A DNA stretch of 64,000 nt. Origin: Beijerinckia mobilis. GTDB taxonomy: Bacteria; Pseudomonadota; Alphaproteobacteria; Rhizobiales; Beijerinckiaceae. A model generated the notes under the pieces. The model was not told the origin of the DNA and made no database searches. It was given only the letters and a program-made list of their open reading frames with translations. A program made the position numbers and the translations under genes. The stretch covers positions 124,001 through 188,000 of the forward strand of contig NZ_JQJH01000004.1 of NCBI RefSeq assembly GCF_000745425.1, written 5' to 3'. Position 1 is the first letter of the stretch; each line of letters begins with the position of its first letter. This document shows, piece by piece, positions 33,875 to 42,056 of this stretch.

Positions 33875-36169
33875 ATGGATATGTTCAGCTTCGCGCCGGA
33901 CCTTTCGGAAACCGCTATCCTGCTCTGTCTCGACACTTTCCTGCAAAGACCGGCCTCCCGGGATGGCTTCGGCGCAGGCGTCGTTCTAGGGCTGGAAATG
34001 CAGGGCGAGGGGCAAGGGCAAGGAGAGCGGCAAGCTGAAGATCTGTTTCTGGCCTTTGCCAGCCGGGCGGCGCTCGATCTTTTTGCCGTGGCGACGCTGG
34101 AGGCCCTCCGGGACCGTTTTTTCCGCCCCGCCGATCCGGCGCTTTGCCGGTTGGTCGAGACTCTCGATAGGCCGGGGCCCTGCTTGACGCGAATGCGGTT
34201 TTTCGTGTCCGGTCGCAGCATCCTGCTGGTGTTGTGGTGCCGGTTCGTCGATCATGATGGGCGGCGTCTGCTCGTGTTGGTCGATGCGCAAACCTATCGG
34301 CCGCGGCCTTTGTCTGTGTCTGGGGCTCTCCCTGATTCGGCCGGTTCCCTCTCCGATCCAGCGATTGAAGCTCAAACCGAGAATAGGGACGAATTGGCGG
34401 TCATCGCCGCTGATCTCGCGAGCCGCTTTCCGGCCCCCCGGCCGCTGCGTTTTCTTTGGATTACGGATGCGGAGCGTCGCCTCCTCACCCTTGGCCGGCA
34501 GGTTTCCGACGTGACCGGCATTGATGCCGATGCCTGGCAGGGGCAGGATTTCGCTGCCTTGATCGCGACTTTCGATCCGGAGGGAGCCAAGGCGCTGGCA
34601 GCAGAATTTGTCAGGGAGAGCACGTTTCAGAATGTGAAACTCGCCTGGCCGATTGCCGGACAGCCGGCTTCCGTGCGCGTTTCGCTGGGGGGCACGGCGC
34701 GGCGGGATGGGGCGGGCCGTTTCGCGGGCTTCAGTGGCTTTGGGCTGGTCCATAAGGACCAGCTTTTTCATCGTAGTCTGGCGGAAGAAACCGCAGGCTC
34801 GTCACCGGAGCCTCAATCTTCGCCGGTGCAGGCGTTAGAAACCCTGAACGCAGAAGCGCAAAATCGCCCGCCCGCGCCGGATGGGGCTGATTCCTTCACC
34901 GCAATTCCCGGGGTGGGCGCCCTGCATGATACCGCCCTCGCATCGACTTCACGGCTGCGCGATGATGGAATCGTGAGGCGGGAGACCGCCCAGCGCAAGG
35001 CGCTAGAAGCCCGCATGCATGTTTATGAGAATGAAGCGCGCGAACTGCATGCCATTCTCGATACGGCGACGGATGGCGTGGCAGTGCTCAACGGCGAAGG
35101 CATTATCCTTTCATTGAACCGGTCCGGGGAAGCCCTGTTCGGCTACGATCGCGGTGAGGTCGAGGGACAGCCGCTGGCCATGTTGATCGCGCCGGAAAGC
35201 CGTGACTGCGCCATTGATTATTTCCATGGTCTGAAGACCGGCGGCGTCTTCAGCCTGCTGAATGACGGCCGCGAGATCTTCGGCCTCGCCCGGCAGGGCG
35301 GCCGGATTCCATTGTTCATGACGCTCGGCCGCATCGGTCTGTTTGGTACGGTTGATTCCGGGGAAACTCTACCCGCTTCTGAAAAATATTGCGTGCTGTT
35401 GCGCGACATGAGCCATTGGAAAAAGATCGAGCAGGAGCTCGATGCGGCGCGGCGCGAGGCGGAGCGGGCGAATACAGCGAAATCCGATTTCCTGGCCAAG
35501 ATCAGCCATGAGATCCGTACGCCGCTCAATGCCATTCTCGGCTTTACCGAAGTCATTATGGATGAACGGTTCGGACCGATCGGCAATGAACGTTACAAGG
35601 ATTATCTGAAGGACATTCATATGTCCGGCGCGCTGGTCATGAGCCTCGTCAATGATCTGCTCGATCTTTCGAAAATCGAGGCCGGCAAGCTGGAACTCGA
35701 TTTCGCCGCCGTCGACACCAATCAAATCCTGACCGAATGTATCGCCATCATGCAGCCGCAGGCCAATCGCGAGCGCATACTCCTGCGGCTGTCGCTGGCG
35801 CCCGCGCTGCCGCCGGTTCTCGCCGATGAAAGATCCCTGCGTCAGATCATTCTCAACCTGCTCTCCAATGCGGTGAAATTTACCGCGCCGGGCGGTCAGG
35901 TCGTCGTCACCACTGCTCTTGCCGAAGGTACACGGACGTTGATCCGTATTCGCGATACGGGATCCGGCATGTCCGAGGAAGACATAGGCATAGCGATGCA
36001 GCCTTTCCGCCAGCTTCCTTCGGCGAAATCCAACATCGGTACAGGTCTTGGTCTGCCGCTCACCAAAGCTCTGGTCGAGGCCAATAATGCTTCCTTCTCC
36101 CTGACGAGCCGCAAGAATGAAGGGACCGTGGTGGAAATCCTGTTCCCGTCGGCGAAAGCGCTCGCCTGA
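33875..36169 (+). CDS. PAS-domain sensor histidine kinase (DivJ/PleC/PdhS type)
   Basis: 764-residue kinase from the ATG at 33875 (GGAAGG upstream); a TTG at 33803 would add 24 residues. Residues 1-330 are a variable region without membrane helices. A PAS domain (about 388-500) begins near ELHAILDTATDGVAVLNGEG. The HisKA region has KISHEIRTPLNAILGFTEV with phospho-acceptor His545, followed by DERFGPIGNERYKDYLKDIH, wording typical of the DivK-regulating kinases of Rhizobiales. HATPase_c has NLLSNAVKF, DTGSGMSE and GTGLGLPLTKAL. No receiver domain. It probably works in cell-cycle or polarity control by acting on DivK; which paralogue it is cannot be settled here. Confidence 0.85.
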   Translation: MDMFSFAPDLSETAILLCLDTFLQRPASRDGFGAGVVLGLEMQGEGQGQGERQAEDLFLAFASRAALDLFAVATLEALRDRFFRPADPALCRLVETLDRPGPCLTRMRFFVSGRSILLVLWCRFVDHDGRRLLVLVDAQTYRPRPLSVSGALPDSAGSLSDPAIEAQTENRDELAVIAADLASRFPAPRPLRFLWITDAERRLLTLGRQVSDVTGIDADAWQGQDFAALIATFDPEGAKALAAEFVRESTFQNVKLAWPIAGQPASVRVSLGGTARRDGAGRFAGFSGFGLVHKDQLFHRSLAEETAGSSPEPQSSPVQALETLNAEAQNRPPAPDGADSFTAIPGVGALHDTALASTSRLRDDGIVRRETAQRKALEARMHVYENEARELHAILDTATDGVAVLNGEGIILSLNRSGEALFGYDRGEVEGQPLAMLIAPESRDCAIDYFHGLKTGGVFSLLNDGREIFGLARQGGRIPLFMTLGRIGLFGTVDSGETLPASEKYCVLLRDMSHWKKIEQELDAARREAERANTAKSDFLAKISHEIRTPLNAILGFTEVIMDERFGPIGNERYKDYLKDIHMSGALVMSLVNDLLDLSKIEAGKLELDFAAVDTNQILTECIAIMQPQANRERILLRLSLAPALPPVLADERSLRQIILNLLSNAVKFTAPGGQVVVTTALAEGTRTLIRIRDTGSGMSEEDIGIAMQPFRQLPSAKSNIGTGLGLPLTKALVEANNASFSLTSRKNEGTVVEILFPSAKALA

Positions 36170-36334
36170 ACGCCCTGCCGCTTTCCGGGGGACGATGGCG
36201 GGGATTGACCGTGCCCTATTGTCTGTCTTGGATTTTATGGAACCAGTTTCGGCCTGTTCAATTGTTTTTAAAACAAGCAAGGAGGCTTGAGGCCGGTGTA
36301 ATTGGGCTCGCGCCTCCGGGAATGGGAGGTTGCG

Positions 36335-36544
36335 ATGGGTGGCGGTTGTCTGAAGGACGAAAAGGTCAAAATCAAACCGGAATCAGATGTCGAGGAAAAT
36401 GACAGCGCCGAACTCGATCGCGAACTCGCCGCGACGTTTCCGGCCAGCGATCCTCCAAGCATTACACGCCGGGAAGCGCGGAAAGTGATCCGTGAGGAGA
36501 TAGTCAAGGTCGAGGAAACCGGCAAGCCGGCGGACAGTCGCTGA
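36335..36544 (+). CDS. Small hydrophilic protein with FPASDPPS motif
   Basis: 69 residues, no signal or membrane segment, very charged (KVKIKPESDVEENDS..., RREARKVIREEIVKVEE). The central AATFPASDPPSITRR is a motif I associate with short uncharacterised Rhizobiales proteins. The ATG has a strong ribosome site (GGGAGGTTGCG), and a terminator-like hairpin follows at 36571. Function unknown; likely a real gene. Confidence 0.65.
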   Translation: MGGGCLKDEKVKIKPESDVEENDSAELDRELAATFPASDPPSITRREARKVIREEIVKVEETGKPADSR

Positions 36545-36570
36545 ATGGCACTCGCTGAATGGCTTTGGTG

Positions 36571-36605
36571 AAATGAAAGGGCGGCCGGCGGTCGCCCTTC
36601 ATTTT
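36571..36605 (+). terminator. Terminator-like hairpin
   Basis: Stem AAATGAAAGGGCG/CGCCCTTCATTT with one bulged A, loop GCCGGCGGT, running into TTTTAGG. It follows the small 36335 gene by 26 bases and fits a Rho-independent terminator. Confidence 0.55.
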
Positions 36606-36695
36606 AGGTAGGTTTTCTTCTCTGCGCGCCGCTTTGCCTTTCCCTCGCCCGCCCGATGCTTTATGAGGCCTCCCGAGTTTTTCGGGACTTTGACC

Positions 36696-37394
36696 ATGGC
36701 CTCCTATGACATGCGCTTCGCCTGCGCATTTCTCGATCTGACACCGCAGCAGCGGCTGTCGCATATCATCGATACGACTTTTCCGGATTGGCACAGACAT
36801 GTGAACGAGGGCGTCAACCTCGTCTACGACAATGCCTGCAGCATGATTCAATCCGTCACGGAAAAGATCTTCGGCGTCGATCCGGAGGCCCCGGTACCGG
36901 AAGGCGCGGAGGGCGAGAGCTTTTCCATCGTCTCGTCGCGTCTCGCCCTGCCGATCGAAACGGGACATGATCAGTTCAACCCGGATGCGGGAGCCTTTGC
37001 GCCGCCCGGGACGCTGCTTGGTGCGGCGCGTCCCTTTCTCTTCATGTTTGAAACAGCGGTCCGGGCGATGAGCAGTGAAGATGCCGCTTTCGAACCGCGT
37101 TTTTTGCTGCCGCAGACGGAAGAGGAACGGCGCGCGCTCGGCAATTGCTATGGCGAGGTGTTTTCCGTCCAGTTGCGGTTCTGGACACAGGATCTCGCGG
37201 ATTATCCCGCGCGCCTCGTTGCGTTCCGGGAAACGCTCGCCGAGTTCCCTGACGTTTTCATCGCCGAGAAAGTGTTTCACGCACCACTGCGCAAGCCCTT
37301 GCGCTTTCGCCTGAAGCACAAGGAACCTTTCGATGAGGTGGAGACGGCGGTGACGGCCATCGCCATCGGGAGAACCCTCGCGCCGCAGGTCTGA
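36696..37394 (+). CDS. Conserved-looking protein of unknown function
   Basis: 232 residues from the ATG at 36696; an earlier in-frame ATG at 36663 is possible and neither has a strong ribosome site. No signal peptide or membrane helix. Features: an N-terminal RFACAFLDLTPQQRLSHIIDTTFPDWHRHV, an acidic middle (VDPEAPVPEGAEGES) and an aromatic C-terminal half (YGEVFSVQLRFWTQDLADYPAR). I do not recognise a family. Codon use matches the neighbours and a strong terminator follows, so it is likely real. Confidence 0.6.
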   Translation: MASYDMRFACAFLDLTPQQRLSHIIDTTFPDWHRHVNEGVNLVYDNACSMIQSVTEKIFGVDPEAPVPEGAEGESFSIVSSRLALPIETGHDQFNPDAGAFAPPGTLLGAARPFLFMFETAVRAMSSEDAAFEPRFLLPQTEEERRALGNCYGEVFSVQLRFWTQDLADYPARLVAFRETLAEFPDVFIAEKVFHAPLRKPLRFRLKHKEPFDEVETAVTAIAIGRTLAPQV

Positions 37395-37435
37395 TTCGTC
37401 CGCAGTAAACTCATCCGTCAATTGTTAATTCTCCG

Positions 37436-37473
37436 AAAGGGCGCGGGATCGTATGGGATCACGCGCCCTTTTG
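37436..37473 (+). terminator. Rho-independent terminator
   Basis: Perfect 10-base stem AAAGGGCGCG (37436-37445) and CGCGCCCTTT (37462-37471), then TGCTTGTT. It ends the 36696 gene and insulates it from the mraZ promoter region. The rest of 37395-37780 has no other feature I can support; it must contain the dcw cluster promoter. Confidence 0.75.
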
Positions 37474-37780
37474 CTTGTTACGCGCCGTTTCCCTTGGGAG
37501 GGCGGCAGTTAAAATTTGTGGATTTCTTTGCTTCAAGTTTGAGCAATCGGCGCGGCGTTTCACTGCCTATTAACCCTAAGCCTTTCAAATAAGCCGGAAC
37601 TTTTCATCATTGCCGCGCCGCGCCCAAAATTGGCGGCGTTTGACCACCCATGAAATCCCATGTTATCCCAAATCGTCCCGTTACGAACATTGGCACGACG
37701 GCTTTCAGCGGCCCGCTCTCGCGGCCGGACGCTGATGTCTTGTCCGATGTTTGGGAGGACGTTCGGTTGGAGTGGTGGGA

Positions 37781-38275
37781 GTGGACCGGTTTGTCTCGCA
37801 TTTCACCAACCGGCTGGACGCCAAGGGCCGCGTCTCCATTCCTGCGTCTTTTCGCGCCGTTCTCGCGCGCGATGGGTTCGAGGGCCTCTATGTGCATCCG
37901 TCGATCGACGCGGAAGCGGTCGATTGCGGAGGCAATGCGTTGCTACGCGAGATCGACGAATTGCTGGGCCGGCTTTCTCCTTATTCGGAGGAGCGCGATA
38001 TGTTTTCCACCGCGCTTCTTGGCACCAGCGAGATTCTCAAGGTCGATTCGGAGGGCAGGGTCGTTCTGACGGAAAACGTCAAGGCCTATGCCGGGATCAC
38101 CTCGGAAGTCACTTTCGTCGGGCAGGGGTACAAATTCCAAATCTGGGAGCCGGGCCGTTTTCAAGCGCATCTGGAAGAGGCCAAAAACCGGGTGCGCGAG
38201 CTTCGCAAACAGCTCAGTTCCAGACCCGTGGCGGCCGATGCGGCGTCGCCACGTCCACATGGAGCACGGGAATGA
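37781..38275 (+). CDS. mraZ: Transcriptional regulator MraZ
   Basis: 164-residue AbrB-fold DNA-binding protein that in other bacteria represses its own dcw promoter. Two SpoVT/AbrB-like repeats are visible: [23 protein letters not shown] (about 3-25) and the second around [24 protein letters not shown] (about 88-111). I take the GTG at 37781 (VDRFVSH) because it gives the family N-terminus; the open frame runs back to a TTG at 37751. The ending is longer than usual, with a basic tail. It overlaps rsmH by four bases (ATGA). Confidence 0.9.
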   Translation: MDRFVSHFTNRLDAKGRVSIPASFRAVLARDGFEGLYVHPSIDAEAVDCGGNALLREIDELLGRLSPYSEERDMFSTALLGTSEILKVDSEGRVVLTENVKAYAGITSEVTFVGQGYKFQIWEPGRFQAHLEEAKNRVRELRKQLSSRPVAADAASPRPHGARE

Positions 38276-39432
38276 AGACGGGTCGCGGCGATGAGTTTGC
38301 TCTCGCCGCAGGCGGACCGGCCCGGCACGTTCCCGTGCTTCGTGAGGAAGTTATCGAGGCGCTCGGCTGCGCGACCAATCCTGTGGGCGGTCTCTATCTC
38401 GACGCGACCTTCGGCGCCGGCGGCTATACGCGCGCGCTGCTAGCCCATCAAGGCGCGCAAGTTCTCGCCATTGATCGTGATCCTTCCGCTATTGCCGCTG
38501 GCCGGGCGCTGGAGGCCGAGAGCCAGGGACGGCTGATGCTGGCCGAAGGGCGTTTTTCGACGCTCGCGGAGATCGCTGCGGAGCGTGGGTTTGGTCCCTT
38601 CGACGGTATCGTCTTCGATATTGGCGTGTCTTCCATGCAGCTCGATGAGCCGGAACGCGGCTTTTCCTTCCGTGGCGAGGGACCGCTCGATATGCGCATG
38701 GAATGCGCGGGGACGAGCGCCGCCGATCTCATCAACAGTGCGGACGAGGGCACGCTCGCCGATATTTTCTATTATTTCGGCGAGGAACGGGCCGCACGCC
38801 GCATCGCCCGGGCCATCGTCGCCGATCGCGTGCAGGTGCCCTTCACCACCACCCGCCAGCTCGCCGAACTGATCGCGCGGATCAATCCCGGCAAGCCCGG
38901 CGATATCCATCCCGCGACCCGCGTCTTCCAGGCATTGCGCATCGCCGTCAATCAGGAGCTCCTTGAACTCGTCCGGGGGCTCGCCGGTGCCGAATCCCTG
39001 CTGCGCGAGGGCGGCCGGCTGGTGGTGGTGACGTTTCATTCGCTGGAAGACCGGATCGTCAAACAATTTTTCGCGGCGCGTTCGGGCCGTGGGCAGGCGG
39101 TCTCGCGCCGCTTGCCCGGCGAACCTTTGGCGCCCGACCCGACCTTCCGTCTGGAGGGACGGCAACCGATCGTTCCGGGGGCGGAGGAAATCGCCACCAA
39201 TCCGCGCGCCCGCTCGGCGAAATTGCGGTTCGGAGTCAGGACGGCGGCCGCGCCCCTTGGCCTTGAAGCCACGTTGATGCCGCTTGCGACCCTGCCGGAG
39301 GCGGCGGGACGCGCCAAACCGGCTCAGGGCGCCCAGGGTGGGCAAGGTGCCATACATGCCAGAGCCGCTGCGAAGCCCGGATCCGCTTCCAACCCCGGAT
39401 CCGCTCGTCACTCCAAGCCAAGGAAGCGCTGA
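38272..39432 (+). CDS. rsmH: 16S rRNA (cytosine1402-N4)-methyltransferase
   Basis: 386 residues. It transfers a methyl group from SAM to N4 of C1402 in the ribosomal P site. Motifs: [31 protein letters not shown] (motif I), [24 protein letters not shown], and [21 protein letters not shown], all diagnostic of MraW/RsmH. A non-conserved Ala/Gly/Lys-rich tail of about 70 residues ends the chain. The start at 38272 lies inside the mraZ stop; the frame stays open far upstream only by chance. Confidence 0.95.
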   Translation: MKTGRGDEFALAAGGPARHVPVLREEVIEALGCATNPVGGLYLDATFGAGGYTRALLAHQGAQVLAIDRDPSAIAAGRALEAESQGRLMLAEGRFSTLAEIAAERGFGPFDGIVFDIGVSSMQLDEPERGFSFRGEGPLDMRMECAGTSAADLINSADEGTLADIFYYFGEERAARRIARAIVADRVQVPFTTTRQLAELIARINPGKPGDIHPATRVFQALRIAVNQELLELVRGLAGAESLLREGGRLVVVTFHSLEDRIVKQFFAARSGRGQAVSRRLPGEPLAPDPTFRLEGRQPIVPGAEEIATNPRARSAKLRFGVRTAAAPLGLEATLMPLATLPEAAGRAKPAQGAQGGQGAIHARAAAKPGSASNPGSARHSKPRKR

Positions 39433-39942
39433 ATGGTCAGACTTCTCAATCTCCTGACGGTCTTCCTGCTGCTTGGCTCGGCCATTTATGCCTATTCGAT
39501 CAAATATGAGACGGTTTTCCGGGCGGAAACAATCGTCAAATTGAAACATGCGATCAAGACGGAGCAGGATGGGATCGGCATGGCGCGCGCTGAATGGGCC
39601 TATCTGACGCGCCCCGAGCGGCTTCAGGCGCTTGCCGATGAATTGCTCGATCTGCGGCCGCTTGCCCTGAACCAGATTGTCAAGGCCGATGCGCTGCCGG
39701 AAAAGGGTGAGCCCATCGATACGATCGGCCGCAAGCTCGAGGATCTCGGGCTCGACCAGCCGACGAGCACGCCGCGCGATGCCAATGCCAGCACCCCGCG
39801 GGACGCGCATTCGGGCACCCCGCGCGCCGCGGCTTCCGGCACGCAGCGTGAGGCGAATGCGCATACGCCACGCGAGGCAAGTGGACGACCGGTGGTGCGG
39901 GCTGGCGCCGCCACGACGCAGCATTCGGGCGCTGCGCAATGA
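39433..39942 (+). CDS. ftsL: Cell division protein FtsL with a repeated C-terminal tail
   Basis: 169-residue bitopic division protein, partner of FtsB/FtsQ, activating FtsWI. It has a short cytoplasmic start, one helix (LLNLLTVFLLLGSAIYAYSI, about 4-23), then a heptad coiled coil (about 28-60) and EWAYLTRPERLQALADELL, the alphaproteobacterial FtsL signature. The periplasmic tail after residue 110 is unusual: five tandem 8-residue units (see the separate entry). It begins at the base after the rsmH stop. Position between rsmH and ftsI confirms identity. Confidence 0.9.
   Translation: MVRLLNLLTVFLLLGSAIYAYSIKYETVFRAETIVKLKHAIKTEQDGIGMARAEWAYLTRPERLQALADELLDLRPLALNQIVKADALPEKGEPIDTIGRKLEDLGLDQPTSTPRDANASTPRDAHSGTPRAAASGTQREANAHTPREASGRPVVRAGAATTQHSGAAQ
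39766..39885 (+). repeat. In-frame 24-base tandem repeat in ftsL (five units)
   Basis: Five consecutive 24-base units code for STPRDANA, STPRDAHS, GTPRAAAS, GTQREANA and HTPREASG. The units differ at synonymous and non-synonymous sites, so the array is not brand new. It lengthens the periplasmic tail of FtsL by 40 residues. Slippage could change copy number between strains. Confidence 0.85.
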
Positions 39943-39989
39943 GTCGGATGTGTGCATGATGTTCGCTGTGTGTGTAAACGCAGCAAATC

Positions 39990-40030
39990 TCTTCCGAAAG
40001 GGTGTCCATTTTGCCGTTTGATGCTGTAGG
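39990..40030. repeat. Extragenic palindromic repeat, family 2 copy
   Basis: TTCCGAAAGGGTGTCCATTT, then TGCCGTTTGATGCTGTAG, aligns with the copy at 1706-1749 (AAAGTGGTATCCGCTTTT, then CGGTTGGATGCTGTAG) over its whole length with few changes. It fills the gap between ftsL and ftsI and contains the GTG at 40002, which makes that codon an unlikely ftsI start. Confidence 0.5.
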
Positions 40031-40040
40031 AGTACGCCGG

Positions 40041-42056
40041 ATGAAGCAGACGACGGATTCCCTTCAGGATCCGAATGAGCAGGATTTGTGGACAGCGGGC
40101 CATACAGAGGGTTATGCCGATACCGATGCGCTGCGAACCGCTCAGGCATCGCAAGCCTATGCGTCGCAAGCGTATACATCACATCCTGACGCCTTTCGGG
40201 CAGACGGCATGTTTATGGCCCAGGGTCCTGCGGCCGGTCCGGCCACACACATGCCGGAAGGGCCTGGACCTTATGAGACATCTTCCGACGATATTTTCTC
40301 GCCCAGACGGCGTTTTCTCTCGCTTCTCGCTCTCAAGGAACGGCTGAAACCTTTCTTCGGCACGAAGATCGCCAAAAGCTCTGGCCGCGCCAAGCTCATA
40401 GCCGTTGGTTTTCTCTGCCTCTACGGCGTCATTGCCGTCCGGCTCGTCTATTTCGCCCTGCATCCGGAAGCGCCGCAGGAATTGCGGCGCGGCGATCAGG
40501 TCGCGGCCGCGCGGCCCGACCTTCTCGATCGCAATGGCGAAGTGCTGGCGACCGATGTGAAGGTCATGTCGGTCTTTGCCGAACCGCGCCGGATCATCGA
40601 CAAGGACGAGGCCGTCGAACTCCTCACCGCCGTTCTGCCGGATGTCGACGCGGCTGATCTGCGCAAGCGGCTCGGTACTCGCCGGGGCTTCATCTGGGTC
40701 AAGCGGGCGATTACGCCGAAGCAACGCGAGGAAGTTCATCATCTGGGTTTACCGGGCGTCGGCTTTCTCGCGGAAAACAAGCGCGTCTATCCCAACGGCC
40801 CGCTCGCAGCCCATGTCCTCGGCTATGCCAATCTCGATGGCGCCGGTATTTCCGGCCTCGAAAAATATATCGACGGCCAGGGTCTCGCCGATCTGAGCGG
40901 CGCCGGTTTCAAGCTGACGCAGCAGGATTTGAAACCGATCGTGACTTCGCTCGATCTTAAGGCGACTTATGCCGTGCGCGACGAACTCGCCAAGGGCATC
41001 GCCCATTACAAGGCCAAGGCGGGTGCCGCCTGTATCATCGACGTCAACACCGGCGAAGTCGTCGCCATGGCCTCGCTGCCCGATTATGATCCGAATACGC
41101 CGGCCGATGCGCTCGACCCCAACCATATCAACCGGCTCTCGGTCGGCGTCTATGAAATGGGCTCGACCTTCAAGGCGATTTCCATCGCCATGGCGCTCGA
41201 CGCCGGCAAGGTTAATCTCAATTCCCATGTGGACGCGCGCGACTCACTGCGCTACGGCCGTTTCACCATTCACGATTTCCATGCGACGCACCGCATTCTG
41301 AGCGTGCCGGAAGTCTTCACCCATTCATCGAACATTGGGACCGCCCGCATGGCGCTGATGGTCGGCGTCGAGGGACACAAGGCGTTTTTGCGCAAGATGG
41401 GACAATTGAACCGGCTGGTGACAGAACTCCCGGAATCGGCCGAGCCGCTGGTTCCGAAAAATTGGGGTGAACTCAATACGATCACCATTTCCTTCGGCCA
41501 GGGCCTCAATGTCGCTCCCTTGCAGGCGATGATGGCGGTCGGCGCACTCGTGAACGGCGGCATCATGATGAAGCCGACTTTTCTGAAACGCAGCGTGGAA
41601 GAGGCCCAGCGCAACGCGCCGCGCGTGGTGAAGCCCGAAACTTCGGAGGCGATGCGCTATCTGATGCGCCTCAATGCGGAGATCGGCTCGGCGCGCCTCG
41701 CCGATATCAAAGGCTATTACATTGGCGGCAAGACCGGCACGGCGGACAAGATCGTGCATGGCCATTATGCCAAGGACAAGGTGTTTACGACTTTCATGGC
41801 GATCATGCCTTCGGACAAGCCGAAATATCTCTTCCTGACGCTGATGGATGAGCCGCAGGGCCTGCCGGAGACGGGCGGCTACCGCACGGCGGCGTGGAAT
41901 GCCGGCTCTGTCACCGCGCGTATTATCGAGCGCGTCGGCCCGCTGCTCGGCATTCCGCCGCGTCTCGATCTGCCGACGCAGCCATTCCCGCTGCTCGCCA
42001 AGCTCGGCTACGGCTATGCCAATGTGCCGCAGACGCGTGGAGGGCCGGTCCATTGA
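40041..42056 (+). CDS. ftsI: Septal peptidoglycan transpeptidase FtsI (PBP3)
   Basis: 671-residue class B penicillin-binding protein, the DD-transpeptidase of the division septum that partners FtsW. The ATG at 40041 has AGGAGTACGCC before it; the longer frame starts inside a repeat. A cytoplasmic region of about 115 residues rich in Ala, Gln, Tyr and Ser precedes the membrane helix (LIAVGFLCLYGVIAVRLVYFAL). Then come the PBP dimer domain (RPDLLDRNGEVLATDVKVMS) and the transpeptidase with SxxK as GSTFKAIS, SxN as HSSNIGTA and KTG as GGKTGTADK. Fusion to murE by TGATG. Confidence 0.95.
   Translation: MKQTTDSLQDPNEQDLWTAGHTEGYADTDALRTAQASQAYASQAYTSHPDAFRADGMFMAQGPAAGPATHMPEGPGPYETSSDDIFSPRRRFLSLLALKERLKPFFGTKIAKSSGRAKLIAVGFLCLYGVIAVRLVYFALHPEAPQELRRGDQVAAARPDLLDRNGEVLATDVKVMSVFAEPRRIIDKDEAVELLTAVLPDVDAADLRKRLGTRRGFIWVKRAITPKQREEVHHLGLPGVGFLAENKRVYPNGPLAAHVLGYANLDGAGISGLEKYIDGQGLADLSGAGFKLTQQDLKPIVTSLDLKATYAVRDELAKGIAHYKAKAGAACIIDVNTGEVVAMASLPDYDPNTPADALDPNHINRLSVGVYEMGSTFKAISIAMALDAGKVNLNSHVDARDSLRYGRFTIHDFHATHRILSVPEVFTHSSNIGTARMALMVGVEGHKAFLRKMGQLNRLVTELPESAEPLVPKNWGELNTITISFGQGLNVAPLQAMMAVGALVNGGIMMKPTFLKRSVEEAQRNAPRVVKPETSEAMRYLMRLNAEIGSARLADIKGYYIGGKTGTADKIVHGHYAKDKVFTTFMAIMPSDKPKYLFLTLMDEPQGLPETGGYRTAAWNAGSVTARIIERVGPLLGIPPRLDLPTQPFPLLAKLGYGYANVPQTRGGPVH

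Noticed and set aside
37752-37780. TGGGA-like repeats before mraZ as an MraZ operator
   Set aside because: Known MraZ sites are TGGGN repeats about ten bases apart. Here TGGGA occurs at 37752 and 37776 with an imperfect TTGGA between, and the spacing does not fit.
38440-40182. 580-residue minus-strand ORF over rsmH and ftsL
   Set aside because: Antisense to two certain genes. High G+C alphaproteobacterial codon bias opens long antisense frames; no ribosome site or domain is present.
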